This document shows, in pieces, positions 46,750-58,119 of a DNA stretch of 64,000 nt (the stretch's first letter is position 1; every line of letters begins with the position of its first letter). Where the stretch lies: positions 37,758,001 through 37,822,000 of the forward strand of contig CM114274.1 of the NCBI GenBank assembly GCA_050084515.1, read 5' to 3'. Made by a program: the position numbers and the translations under genes. The notes under the pieces are model-generated. The model searched no databases, was not told where the DNA came from, and saw only the letters and a program-made list of their open reading frames with translations. The stretch comes from Blasia pusilla. Its lineage: Eukaryota; Marchantiophyta; Marchantiopsida; Blasiales.

Positions 46750-46989
46750 CCCGCTTGACATCAAAGCAAGGGAGCTTTATCAAGAGCGAGTGAATGTTGT
46801 CATGCGCGTACACATCGCTACACAACATACATCGTTGTCACCGCACACACACACAAACACACACGATCCCATGCTAACTCATGGCATCCAAACAACGAGA
46901 AAAGAAGTACCAAACAACGAGACAAGAAGTACCAAAATATCTCCAATTAAAGTAAGATCCAATCTCTCTCTACACAATCTCACACCATA
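46750..46989 (-). repeat. Inverted tail of the element C terminal repeat
   Basis: Read on the minus strand from 46,989, the LTR tail (tgagattgtgtagagagag) continues into module X and ends gcgcatgaca near 46,798. It is followed by 48 bases of unknown origin. It is the missing end of the module Y copy at 46,286-46,749, in opposite orientation. It includes a 24-base local duplication near 46,897-46,940 and CA repeats near 46,843. Confidence 0.7.
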
Positions 46990-48672
46990 GTTGAAATCAT
47001 TGACATCTAATCGAAAGATTTTCAGAGTAGAGTTCGGAATATAAAGATCCTTGAACTGCTCCCACAATCTCTCTTGTGGCGACTTTGCACACTTAAGGAG
47101 TTCATGTGTCGCCCTTGCATCAAGCTCGGCGACTTTATTTTCCTGGACTACGACAATAGACCAAGGTTGCATGTGGACAAAGTCCGTGTCCGTGGACTTA
47201 TGTCCTTCCTATGGAAGACTTATCCTTATGGGCCCCATCTTTCCCTTCTTTCTCATTCCCCTTACTTGCCTTCTTGTTCCATACCCCCAATTTCTTCCCT
47301 CCACCTCCACTCCCTTCTCACTCATTGCTCCTCTCATCCTTGCACTGCCTTCCATCATGGACTAAAAGTGTGGGTCCCACCTCTTAGAACCCATGTCTGT
47401 GGATGTGTCCACACTTGTCCGTCCATGTCTGTCCTAACGAAGGGCTTGTCCGTTTCTATGCGACCATGCAATAGACCCAATCTCTAACGCAGAGTCTACA
47501 GCCTTTGCTAGACGAGCACTTATTGTTTCTTTCCCCAACCCGATGCGCTGTACCTTTTTTTCTTCTCGTAGCATCAATGTTAATGAAAACTTGGGGGTAG
47601 GAACCTCAGCTACCCAAATCACCTCTCTAAGAAATGTACAAATGTTGTGAATGTCCGATGAAATAGGACCTCTCATCACTAGCTCTTGGACATCGGAGGG
47701 AAGAGTTTGAACTCCCCAATTCAATTCCGCTCGGTAAACGACGGATTGAGTAACATCCACGTGATAGTTCTCTTCATTTTCCGCGTCTAAAAGGTGCAAC
47801 ACCAAGAACGTGTCACTATCAACAATGCTAAACCCAATCAAGCGTATTCCACCCAAAATTGCCCTCTCCTTCGCTACAAGTTTGACATTTAATCTTATTT
47901 CGGACATCCCTTGCGCAAGTTCATCCTATAAGCCGGAAAAATTGGTGTTACGGAGTTCAAATTGAAACGCACTCTTCGGTCGCGGATCAAAGTGCCTAAG
48001 ACCTTTATCCGGGTAAGAATATGCTTCTTAACCATGATTGTAGACTAAAAAACTTTACTGCCATACGAGAAATCGTAAGCAATGTGTTAAACACACAAGA
48101 AAACCCAATTCATAATGCACGATAGACAAGAATCGAGAAATATCGTACTCATCATATTAGTGCAAATATCATATATATTACTATACTGCTCAACATATTC
48201 ATCATAAATCCATTAAGTGCAAACATATGTAGACGTGAACAAACCTTGCTGAATTGGAAAGTGGAGATCTGCACACCCTCTAGAATTTTGGAACTCGGTC
48301 CCTTGGGCATTTGTTGCTCTAGTCTACGTACGGTGGAATTCAATGAGCTAAAGATTTTGACATTGGGGATCCACTAACACCACCAAATTCAATCCTAACT
48401 CCTGATTCAAAAAAGTATCACTGAACGTCCTTCCGTTTCTCTCGCGAATCTATGAATTGATATTAAAACTTACAACGATGACGTCCCAACACTTCACTGA
48501 ACCCAACAAGGATGATGTCTACATTGGTGAAAAACTCACTATCCAAAAGAGGAGGAATTTGACAGCTGTCTGATTGTGTTATTAGATTCCTTACCCTAAC
48601 ATACGTTCCAATATACCCCGACGATTCAAACTTCCATATTCGATATAGTTCTAGCGTACATTCCCCCGCCAA
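46990..48672 (-). pseudogene. Uncharacterised multi-exon gene, disrupted by MITE and retrotransposon
   Basis: I do not recognise the protein. A first open stretch (48,672 to about 48,468) begins MAGECTLELYRIWKFE and ends at a TTGTAAGT donor. A second (about 48,350-48,247) ends TFQFSK at a GTTTGT donor. A third starts at 47,907 or slightly before (QGMSEIRLNVK) and reads to 47,478, where a 306-bp MITE interrupts it. Reading resumes at 47,153 with VVVQENKVAELDARATHELL and stops at about 46,990 against element C. Joining across the MITE keeps one frame, so this was coding DNA when the MITE landed. The QGMS block is shared with the 31.5-36.0 kb gene. Confidence 0.55.
47154..47477 (+). mobile_element. 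MITE copy 1 with 9-bp target duplication (Mutator-like)
   Basis: The element is 47,163-47,468 (306 bp), flanked by the direct repeat CAATAGACC at 47,154-47,162 and 47,469-47,477. Its ends are short imperfect inverted repeats (aaGGTTGCATG and GCGACCatg). Subterminal regions are rich in GGACA/TGTCC. The interior is C/T-rich on this strand. Nine-base duplications suggest mobilisation by a Mutator-type transposase. Confidence 0.85.
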
Positions 48673-48835
48673 GTCTATGTATGCTCGCGTGGCTACAATA
48701 GAGTATATTTATAGGGTAGTTATAGGATGACTCCCTCCAAATCTCTACCAATGGAAACACAAAGTAGAGAACGGTAGCAATTCTTAATGATTGGTTCTTT
48801 GTCTGCAATACAAAAAATTTAGCACAATGTCGAAG
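48673..48835. other. Short upstream flank of the broken gene
   Basis: AT-rich. A minus-strand ORF overlaps it, but no domain is seen. Confidence 0.4.
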
Positions 48836-49110
48836 GGTTACTACGTCTGAATCGCCATGACGTCAGAAGCGGTGATACCTTCTGAAGGGGTACTAAGTCT
48901 AAAGGGTTTCCAAGATTGAAGGGCTAGTACGTGTGAAGCGTTTGCACGTGTGGAGGGCTACAAGAATGGAGTGTTACCACGTCCAAGAGGGTACTACGTT
49001 TGGATCCTTACCACATTGGAAAGGCTACCACGTTAGAAATGTTACCACCTCTGAACGGCGCATTTTTGCATTTAAAGGGGTACTACATTTGGACCATTAC
49101 CAAGTTAGGC
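48836..49110. repeat. Degenerate ~20-22 bp minisatellite
   Basis: Units resembling gggttaccacgttngaa recur about a dozen times with drift (ggctaccacgtt, ggtactacgttt, gttaccacctct). The small plus-strand ORF across it is a by-product of the repeat. Confidence 0.7.
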
Positions 49111-49383
49111 TTCTGACAGTATGCAATAGGATCTTAAGTCCATACTTGAATGAACATGGCACCTCATAATCTGTGTGGTTCCCAAGTGTAGATCTTAACA
49201 TAATAACCGCTATGTCCGATATCCAAACGGCACGATCCAATCCCTTTAATGAAATTAAATACATTGTCAGGAAGAAACCCAAGTGTCAAAGGCCAAGTAT
49301 TGGGGCCTTTGACGTTCCTCCTTCTCCTTGTCCCTCCACCGTTTATCTACTTTAGTAAGATTCGACTAAAGGAGAGAAGTTTA

Positions 49384-49925
49384 CACTACACACGAAGTAG
49401 ATAAATAGACAAGTGACCTAAGTCCTCAAAGACCACGGCTAGCCAACTGCAAAATGCATTCAGAACTAAAACTCATCAAGGCGGTTGCCGGCCTCAACGT
49501 CGCACTTGCAGTGTGTGATAAACTCACTCGAATCAGCCAAACATTCTATAGTTCCCAATTCTAAAGTTTTCACTACATACAAAGTAGATAAATAGACAAG
49601 TGACCTAAGTCCTCAAAAACCACAGCTAGCCAACTGCAAAATGCATTCAGAACTAAAACTCATTAAGGCGGTTGCCGGCCTCAACGTCGCACTTGCAGTG
49701 TGTGATAAACTCACTCGAATCAGCCGAACATTCTATAGTTCCCAATTCTAAAGTTTTCACTACATACGAAGTAGATAAATAGACAAGTGACCTAAGTCCT
49801 CAAAAACCACAGTTAGCCAACTACAAAATGCATTCAGAACTAAAAGGTTGCAAGCCTCAACGTTGCACTTGTAGTGTGAGAAACTCACTCAATCAGCGGA
49901 ACATTTTATAGTTCCTAATGACATT
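49384..49925. repeat. 187-bp tandem repeat, about 2.9 copies
   Basis: Copies start at 49,384, 49,571 and 49,758 with cactacayacraagtag. The first two are exactly 187 bp apart and nearly identical. The third has deletions (loss of the actcatcaaggcgg block) and ends near 49,925. Confidence 0.9.
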
Positions 49926-51830
49926 GCTCGCCTCTACAAGGACTACATAAGAACTAGCTAGAACTATAGATCTAGTTCCAAAAATGCAAACTCATTCCAA
50001 CCCAATTAGCAATTGGAACTCTAGTTCCAGAAGAACAAGTTGGCCTCGGTCTATAGGGAGTACCTAAGAATCAGAACTATAGATGTAGTTAAACAAATGA
50101 TCACCGAATCCAATTCCCTAAACCATTTTTGAAACTCTACATCTAGAGTGTTAATCAAAAGTCTAGTTGCAAATCCAAAACCCTAAACACTAACATGCAA
50201 AGCCGTTCTAGAAATGATAGAATAACCAAAATACCCTCACAAAGGGCACCCATGAATCCAGCTGTGGATGACATCTTCCGCCTCGCAATAAAAGCTATAT
50301 ATCCAATTGCACCGGAAGTTTGAATCTAGGTTTAATTTGGTATTCTTGAATCCAGAAATGAACAGAACTTGACCATGGTGTAGTCTTCAAGAGGATTCTA
50401 GAGTGTGGTATGTGGAGATGAGAGACTTGCCACCTTAGGAGAGTTTTGTCATACTAGAAATAGTGGATGGTTTGGCTTGGTATTTTCCCGATGAGAGTGG
50501 ATTACCCCTCTTGGGAGAGCAACTCTGCCAAAACCCATTCTAAAGGAGAGTAGATGATGTTTGTCAAGTATGAATAGGGGTGGAGCACGAATTGTGCCCG
50601 ATTTTTCTTTCCTTAACCTATACCACGTCAAGATTCTCTTTATAGATAGACATTGATTCACTCACTATCTAGTTTATCACTTTGGGGAAGTGTCCATGAA
50701 CCAAGTCATGTAATCTCCAACTCCGGTGATTCTTCCTATAGTCACGTACGGAAGAATATGAGATTGTACTTATATACCAATCCATGGACGTCAATAGCCT
50801 GCTCGAGTAGGATTTAATACTAGTTGTGCTATTTTGCTTGTGTATAAATGTAAAGTAGTTTACAGGGACTTCATAGTTAGGAATTTCAAGGTTTCATGTT
50901 AAGAAGAAGTGATCGCCTCGGCACTACCATTCGTGATTCGGGTCGTAAGAGAATGGAGGGTTTACATAATATTTTTTTATTGACAAAGGATAACTTCTTA
51001 TAGAGTTTGAATTGCATCAACCATGTCTTTTGCAACTAGAAAGTTTGCCCTTACTTGAAGAAAGACTCTCAACACGATATCGGTTCTAGATACGAGAACT
51101 CAGTCCAAACGGGGGCTTTCGGAACTATAGTTCGCACACCAACGGAAGTATAGATCCAATTCTTGAACTGAAAAGAAGGATCAATCAAAACTCAAGTTTC
51201 GGTCCCAGAAATGATAACAGAGCCCTAAATGAGGGCATATAGAGCTGAAGTTTCTAAATCAAATCACTGGAACTGTTTCCTTCCTATGCTAGAAATGAGA
51301 ACCAGAAACTACGGCTTACTACTTAGAAATGGGGTTCGAAATGAACTCTGCCAGACCTCTAAGGAGCTAGCTGGATGGGCATGATACTAGTTGGATGTGC
51401 GCTTGATATGCCAAGCGCATTGGATTTTCAAATCAATTATATGACTTGAGCAATCGGAATGTTAGTACCTCCTTGTATTCCCTTGACGAATATAATGATA
51501 CAATGCCAATGTAATAGACGCGTTGCGCATCGAATACACATTAAAAAAAGCCTAGCGGAGATGGCGTTCTCTTTAACCTTGAAAAGCGATCTTCCTTTAG
51601 GGTCGAAAGTTATAGTATCTGAAACCCCCACAAAGGCGTTATCTATCCTTCCGCAATTGATATCAAAACGGACTCATATTTATTGAAGATTGAGTTACAA
51701 TCAAACTCATGAGACACATGAACTGCTATATTTGGTACTGACACAAAGTAGGGAAGCTTAATCTTGGTTAGTCAATTAAGCACGATTATCTTAACTAGGG
51801 TCAATTAATCACAATTAGTCTAACTCGACA
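49926..51830. other. Intergenic DNA with scattered palindromic motifs, no gene
   Basis: Scattered GGAACTnTAGTTCC-like motifs occur (near 49,965, 50,015 and 51,120). ORFs are short and unsupported. I see no RNA gene. Confidence 0.45.
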
Positions 51831-51929
51831 CTATGGTTAAGGTTAGGGTTAGGGTTGCTTGTGCATACCCTATATAATTGAGAAGAGGAATAGCCTTGAC
51901 TCATTCTCTAATTGCAAATTTCGTTCTCC

Positions 51930-52200
51930 ATGGTGGTGTGTGTATATGAGAGCCATTTTCCACCAAATCTGCTTATTTAGCAGTTTTCCACATAATATTA
52001 GAGCGATAGGAGACCATCACTTGAAATTCTTGGTATTTGAGGAGAGAAGAGAGGCAAGAGAAGGCACAAAAGAGCCATTTTCCACCAGTTATGCTTGTTT
52101 AGCAGTTTTCCACAATATTACACTCAATCGTAGACTAGATCGACAACAACATAAGTGTTGCATTCGGAAGGAGAAGAAAAAATAACCTGACGATATATTT
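51930..52200. repeat. Spaced direct repeat of about 44 bp
   Basis: The block gagccattttccaccar at about 51,951, followed by gctt-tttagcagttttccaca, recurs at about 52,071. The spacing is about 120 bp. Confidence 0.7.
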
Positions 52201-52289
52201 CCGCGTCGACCTACCAAAGATCAACAACCGGACGCTCACATTCCCATTCTAGAGCAAGCGCTGTGATCCTTCGGTGCCAAGAGATCACT

Positions 52290-52329
52290 AGCAAAAAAAT
52301 GATATGAGCAAATGGATCATTTTTTTGCT
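52290..52329. repeat. 14-bp perfect hairpin
   Basis: Arm agcaaaaaaatgat (52,290-52,303) and its complement (52,316-52,329) surround a 12-base loop. Confidence 0.8.
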
Positions 52330-52414
52330 ACTTATACTTGTCATTCATGCCAGACTCGATGTTCGACTAGCGGTCCACATAAGAATGATTTTAGCACACC
52401 TACGTTACTTAACC

Positions 52415-52612
52415 TAATACTCACATCGATTTCAAAATTCAAATTTGAACGTCACAGATTCAGGATCCGTGTCAGGAGTAAATATTGCTCATTGGATCAA
52501 AACCTAGGTTAATTAAGCTAATACTCACATTGATTTTAGAATTCAAATTTGCACATTACAGATTAGTGATCCGTGTCAGAAGAAGATATCGCGCATTAGA
52601 TTAAAACCGCAT
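52415..52612. repeat. 104-bp direct tandem duplication
   Basis: Two diverged copies start at 52,415 and 52,519 (taatactcacat) and end in attaaaacc or gatcaaaacc. They share gatccgtgtcag in the middle. Confidence 0.8.
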
Positions 52613-52980
52613 ATGTCGAAATCATCTGAGCCACTCCTCAATCAGTTATGAAAACCAATGGCTTAGATTGACGGAAAGGCACATATCGATCACCTCAAAC
52701 TGACTCCAGTTGGAATCCTATATAATCCTCACTCATTACATTAGAATAGTTTTATCCTCATTCCTCTCTCAACCCAATCTCCGGAGCCCAGTATCCCAAC
52801 GTCCTCTGTCCCTCCCCAACCGTTCTCTTCAATCCATAACGGCGCTATACCATATGATCATAATCGTAACCATTATCTAGAGACGTCATGCCTCCATATA
52901 TCATAAGCTTATGAATTGAACCTCTTGACGGGCTCTACACATAAGTCATCTATTTTTTCCTCTTCTGGACCATCTATCCT

Positions 52981-53323
52981 TTCATAATCATGGTTGCACA
53001 AAAACGGACAAGTCCTTCCTTAGGACGGACATGGACGGACATATCCACCGACATTGGTTTCAAGAGATGAGACACACACTTTTAGTCCATGATGGAAGGC
53101 AATGCAAGGATGAGAGGAGCAATGAGTGAGGAGGGAGTGGAGGTGGAGGGAGAAAGAAATGGGGGAATATGGAATACAAAGGCAAGTAAGGGAATGAGAA
53201 AGAAGGAAAAGGTGGGGCCCTTCTATAGGACGAACAAGTCCCTCTATAGGACGGACATAAGTCCACGGACATGGACATATCCACGGACACGGACTGTGTC
53301 CACATGCAACCTTGTTCATAATC
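52981..53323 (-). mobile_element. MITE copy 2 with 9-bp target duplication
   Basis: The element is 52,990-53,314 (325 bp), inverted relative to copy 1. It is flanked by direct repeats TTCATAATC at 52,981-52,989 and 53,315-53,323. Ends are atGGTTGCA and TGCAACCttg. The interior aligns with copies 1 and 3 (fccatgatggaaggcaa-type core). An extra repeat of the ctataggacg-aacaagtcc block makes it longer than copy 1. Confidence 0.88.
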
Positions 53324-53639
53324 GATTCCACTAAGGGTCTCTACCCACACACATTTCCCCTCTCACAAGGGCCTCCGCTAATCCAAGAAATCGATTGTGA
53401 CTTCAAATCTTACTTCATCATTGTCGCTCGATAAGCAGATCATCCTAATACAGAGTCAAATCACCATTCAAATAATGCTGTAAGTGTGACGCAAACTCCG
53501 TAATTTGTGATTTCCAATACTTTTTTTTGGATTAGATTTATAGAGGAATAGGCATAGATGCATTAGACTCCAATTTTACCATAATCGCAGGTGCAGTACA
53601 AATTATATCCAACCAAGCCAACCACATGAGATATGTGTA

Positions 53640-56060
53640 ATCCTGCACGGGTTTCTCCAGAAAGCTCCATAGTATGAATCGGATTTGAAGATCCGATTCC
53701 ACCTAAATCGTCCAATCTACTTTCAAAAAATCGCCGAAAGTGCCCTTCCCGTGTCCGGAAGAGACGCCTTGGTGTCTACTCTATGGGATCTTAAGATCCG
53801 ATTGAAACTCATTCAGAACTTGAGTTCTAATTGGGCTCTCATACGTCATGGCGCCCTTTGAAAAGATATCTAGTTGGAACCATAGTTCTGAATTAAGCAT
53901 TTGTGTATGATGGCAATGCCAGAATTGGATCTTAAGATCCGAATAGGACATGAAGATCAAATCGAGAGCTTCACTTGTGAAAAGTAGTGCCCTCAAGGGT
54001 ATTTGTCCAATTGGAACTATAGATCCGAATGTGTCGAGGTGACATCCATCTAAGAAAGTCAGATGAGAGTTTGCGAGCCGGGTTGCGAGTTGTCCATTCT
54101 CGACTCTTGTGGAGAGGCGCCTGATGTTTTTTCGAATGGGATCTTAAGATCTGTTAGAAGGTCATTCGGAACTACAATTCCCAATCACCTCCAGGTGAGA
54201 GAATCTTGGCCTTCACGCTTGCAAACTCTCTCTTGAATTTATTAGTAATATTTGGAACTATAGTTCCAATCTCAAAACTACCTTGGAGGCTGACGCTTTT
54301 CTCTACTTAAGAATGGATCTCAAGATCCATCCTTCTCGATGGGATCTTAAGATCCAATTAGCCCATTGTCCAATGATCCTTTTATCCGATTGTAAGATCC
54401 GATTGAAGGTCATTTGTACCTCCGCGTGCCTGTCAACAGAGTCCATATTTCTTCTTAATAGATAATCCACGATTCACATAATTGCGATAGAGGCGCAAAA
54501 CAATTTTTTTCAACTTTTTGCTGACTTTATAAGGTGGATGGCTCCTTGCACCATTTGGAACTAGAGTTCCAAATGGACTTACCCTTCCGGTTGCAATTCA
54601 TCTTGATTGGATCTTAAGGTCCAATTCACCTACTGTCCAGTGATCCTTTGATTGGATCTTAAGATTTGAATTAAGGTCATTCGGACCTCCGTGTGCCTGT
54701 GAGCAGAAGTTGCCAGTATCGTTGGAAACTGTCCATTTCCGTCTCATGGAGAGGCATCCGATGTTCTTTCGAACGGGATCTTAAGATCCGTTAGAAGATC
54801 ATTCGAAACTACGGTTCCCAATCACCTCTAGGTGAGAAAATCTTGGGCTTCACACTCGCAAAATCTCTCCTGACTTTATTAGGAACATTCAGAACTATAG
54901 TTCCAGTCGGAGAACTACCCTAGAGGCTAACAGTTTTCTCTGCTTAAGAGTGGAACTTAAGAGCAAGGTTGCATGTGGACAAAGTCCGTGTCCGTGGACT
55001 TATGTCCGTCCTATGGAAGGACTTGTCCATATAGGCCCCATCTTTTCCTTCTTTCTCCTTCCCCTTACTTGCCTTCATGTTCCATACTCCCCCGTTTCTT
55101 CCTTCCTCCACCTCCACTCCCTCCTCCCTCATTGCTCCACTCATCCTTGCCTTACCTTCCATCATGGACTATAAGTGTGGGTCCCACCTCTTGAAACCCA
55201 TATCTGTGAACATATCCGTCCATGTTTGTCTTAAGGAAGGACTTGTCCTTTTTTGTCCACACTTCTCAACAAGATCTTAAGATCCAATTCGCCCATTGTC
55301 CAGTGACCCTTTTATCGGATCTTCAGATCCGATTGAAGGTCATTTGGACCTCCGCGTGAGTGTAAGCGGACAGTCCACATTTCTTTTTAACAGATAATCC
55401 ACAATTCACAAAATTGCGACAGAGGCGCAAAGCAGGTTTTTTTCAACTCTCTACTGACATTATTAGGTGGATAGCTCCTCGCAACATTCGGAACCAGAGT
55501 TCCAATTGATTGGATTGGATCTTAAGGTCCAATTCTCCCATAGTCCAGTGACCCTTCGATCGGATCTCAAGATCCAAATTAAGGACATTTGGACCTCCGC
55601 TTGCCTGTCAGCAGACAATCCACATTTCTTCTTAACAGATTAACCCACGATTCACAAAATCGTGATAGAGGGGAAAAGCATGTTTTTTTAAACTCTCTGC
55701 TAACGTTATTAGGTGGATGGCTCCTTATAGCATTCGGAAGCACAATTCCGATCAAATTTATCCTTTTGGCTGCGATTCATCCCGATTGGATCTTAAGGTC
55801 ACCCATAGTCTAGTGATCCTTCAATTGGATCCTTAGATCCGAATTAAGGGCATTCAGACCTCCGCATGCCTGTTAGCAGATAGTCCACATTTCTCCTTGA
55901 TAGATAACCCACGATTTAGGGAATCGCGATAGAGGCGCAAAAAAGTTTTTTTCAACTCTCTGCTAACATTATGAGATGGATGGCTCCTCGCAACACTTGG
56001 AACCAGCCTCTAGGGTGTGTTCCAATCGAACATACCCTAGAGGTTGCCACTCTTAATTAA
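53640..56060. repeat. Palindromic repeat field (second block) with nested tandem repeats
   Basis: Exact 14-bp palindromes GGATCTTAAGATCC occur at 53,786, 53,927, 54,342 and 54,776, with at least eight one- or two-base variants. GGAACTATAGTTCC is exact at 54,254, with variants near 53,873, 54,561, 54,892 and 55,490. A ~637-bp direct repeat starts at 54,123 and 54,760. Three ~246-262-bp units end in aggtggatggctcct-type blocks at 55,465, 55,711 and 55,973. No coding function is seen. Confidence 0.85.
54963..55266 (+). mobile_element. MITE copy 3, right end altered
   Basis: It starts gcaaggttgcatgtggac as in copy 1 and ends near gtccacacttc without the expected gcaaccat terminus. No matching 9-bp duplication is visible. 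It sits inside the palindromic repeat field and therefore postdates it. Confidence 0.8.
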
Positions 56061-56146
56061 GGTCCAATTCGCCCTGTTCAATAGGATGATTATATTTCTG
56101 TCCCACTTTCCATTCAATGTATGACTAACAATTAATTGACACTTCA

Positions 56147-58060
56147 ATGTTATGGTGCAGATTTCAGATTCATGCAATGGAATTCTACATCAGTGATGTA
56201 GTGTATCTATCAGACGGATCTTCCATCTCTGTTGGAAGAGCTAGAATTGTGGACACCAATCCCAAGAGAATAGTCCACAACATACCACTTGGTAAAGACT
56301 CCTTGTATATGTCTCTAGAGGAAGTCTTTTGAAGTTGAACAAGCAGTTACAATGGAGAACCTCTGACCAATTTCATTGGAACATTCATCACATGGCCTCG
56401 TAATGGAAAAACAACAACTAATACATGTGGTGGACGTAAGGATGTGGAAGGAGGACCTCATTGCCCCACACAATATTCAAAGAAAGTTTTCTTAAAGGAT
56501 TCAAAGGGATTAGAGCATCTTATTGGTTCAGGGCGTGTTGCCGAAAGCTTCGATTCATATGAGATCCAACATATGTCCTTCTTTGACGACCAACGATAAC
56601 AGTGGATGTGCGTACTAATTGATGAGTCATACTACGAACCAACTACCCACCGAGATGGAAGAAGGCTACAAGATATGGTGGGAATATTTTCAAAATATCC
56701 CAGATATGTGATTATAGAAAAATATAAAGATACCATGGATATTAGGAAGAGGAAGCACTCGGCCTGCAATACCTCTACAAACGTATAAGTATCGGTTCCC
56801 ATGATTGGTGGTATGGAATCAGTTCTTTTACCATTGCAAATTATAGAGAACGATGGATACCTAAATATTGGAGAGGGATTTTTTCACTACGTCAATCCAA
56901 AAAAAAAAGTTGGTGGTCAAAGACAGGGGGATCACCATGTTGGCGTATTCATTACCAACGCCACCGCCATTTTATATGCCACAAGGTTCTTGAAAGGAAC
57001 TTAGTCATATGGCCTACGACATCCTGTATTATTAAAGATGGACGAGACTTGTGGACATGCTATAGGGAGTGTTCAACCGTGTCCCAAGAGGCTATTGAAG
57101 CAATAACATGCAAGAAGAAGAGAGCTTACATGTAAAGTTATCGGTGTAAAAATCGATGTCTATCAGGAGCTACCAAAACAAAAAAGAAACTAACAGAAGA
57201 AGATATATCACAAGTGGCGTCAAAAAATGATTGCGGACAATTCTGTTGCCAATAGACGCCGGGAGATGTTGTTTGTTCAAGCAGAGAGAATTATTGGAAC
57301 AAATCCTTTCAAGAAAGAAGGGAATCACTCCACGCCATGATCTATTTGTCTTACTTCATTGCCGGACAAAGGGTTGTGCAATTGTAAGGTAGAACGATGT
57401 GCCTCCCGGCTTGGCTACAGATCCACGGTCATGGAAAAATGAGCTTTGAGGATGAAGTAAGAAATGTCAAAGATAGCAAGACGTGGAGAAGGCATGGGAA
57501 CCTGGGAAGAAATTTCATAACCCAGAGGATAGTGCAAGCGGTGGAAATAGTAAAGTTGATAATTGAGGAGACTAGAGATCGGATGCTCTATAAGGAAAGA
57601 ACAATATTAGATTGGAGAAGAGAGGAATGGATTCAGTTGCCTCAATTTTTCTCCTGGAAGTATATAGGAGAATTAGTTAATAAGGAAGGAGGGAAATTGG
57701 GATTAGCGAGAGTCTCACAATCAACTATCAATCAAATCAAAAAACAAGATTTCTCGAATATTGCTATTCATAAATCAAGTGATAACTTTTCTTGCTATGC
57801 GACGTGTGCAATGCTAAAGTCTTTGGGAAATACTGCATAGAAAACGAGGAGAAGGCTGCTATTAAGGAATGGGCAGTCGAACATGATGACATGTAAAGGT
57901 CTCAAGAGAGTTTATATTACACTTGGCGAGCAGAATCCGTGTGCCATCCCGAGTCTTATCTTTGCCTAATCCACGACAAAATGGATAGTTTCAGAACATG
58001 CTTGCCAAGAGCGTGGCAACAAACCAAAGATTTGGCTCCATACTTATATCGGTAAATATA
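56147..58060 (+). pseudogene. Decayed DNA-transposon-like gene
   Basis: Open fragments on the plus strand share frames that break at stops. Near 56,190-56,420, GRARIVDTNPKRIVHNIPLG followed by TFITWPRN resembles the repeated domain of plant En/Spm-like (Tnp1-type) transposon proteins. At 57,397-57,840 a 147-codon ORF ends DNFSCYATCAMLKSLGNTA, and the following sequence contains SYLCLIHDKMDSFRTCLPR. This pattern (Cys-x2-Cys block, then a D-x-MD motif) is one I associate with unclassified plant transposases. No terminal inverted repeats were identified. I infer a degenerate transposon. A host gene cannot be excluded. Confidence 0.45.
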
Positions 58061-58119
58061 ACGGAATAACACTCCATTATACTAGAAAATGGTGACAATT
58101 AGTATGTCGTTAGGGCTAT

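Larger units (their letters stand above)
36657..46989 (+). mobile_element. Element C: Ty3/gypsy retrotransposon encoding protease, DNA methyltransferase, RT, RNase H, integrase and PHD finger
   Basis: This is the best-preserved member of the B/C/D family. Order on the plus strand: 5' terminal module (36,657-37,172), a long leader, gag (38,686-40,395), protease (about 40,880-41,250), cytosine methyltransferase (about 41,570-42,560), RT (43,005-43,830), RNase H (43,930-44,340), integrase (44,724-45,600), C-terminal pol segment and PHD finger (45,832-45,975), a polypurine tract (46,145-46,154), then terminal repeat sequence. The RT-RNase H-integrase order is that of Ty3/gypsy. About ten stops or frameshifts make it inactive. 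Several stops are TAG where relatives have CAG or TGG. Confidence 0.88.

Noticed and set aside
49384-49925. CRISPR-like array
   Set aside because: Repeats are contiguous 187-bp units without unique spacers, in eukaryotic DNA.
51843-51862. Telomere-like ttaggg units
   Set aside because: Only about two to three units, which is not an interstitial telomere array. Noted as a curiosity.
53089-53334. ORFs inside the MITE copies (also 47,051-47,487 and 54,944-55,280)
   Set aside because: They open because of the C/T-rich or G/A-rich MITE interior. MITEs are non-coding.
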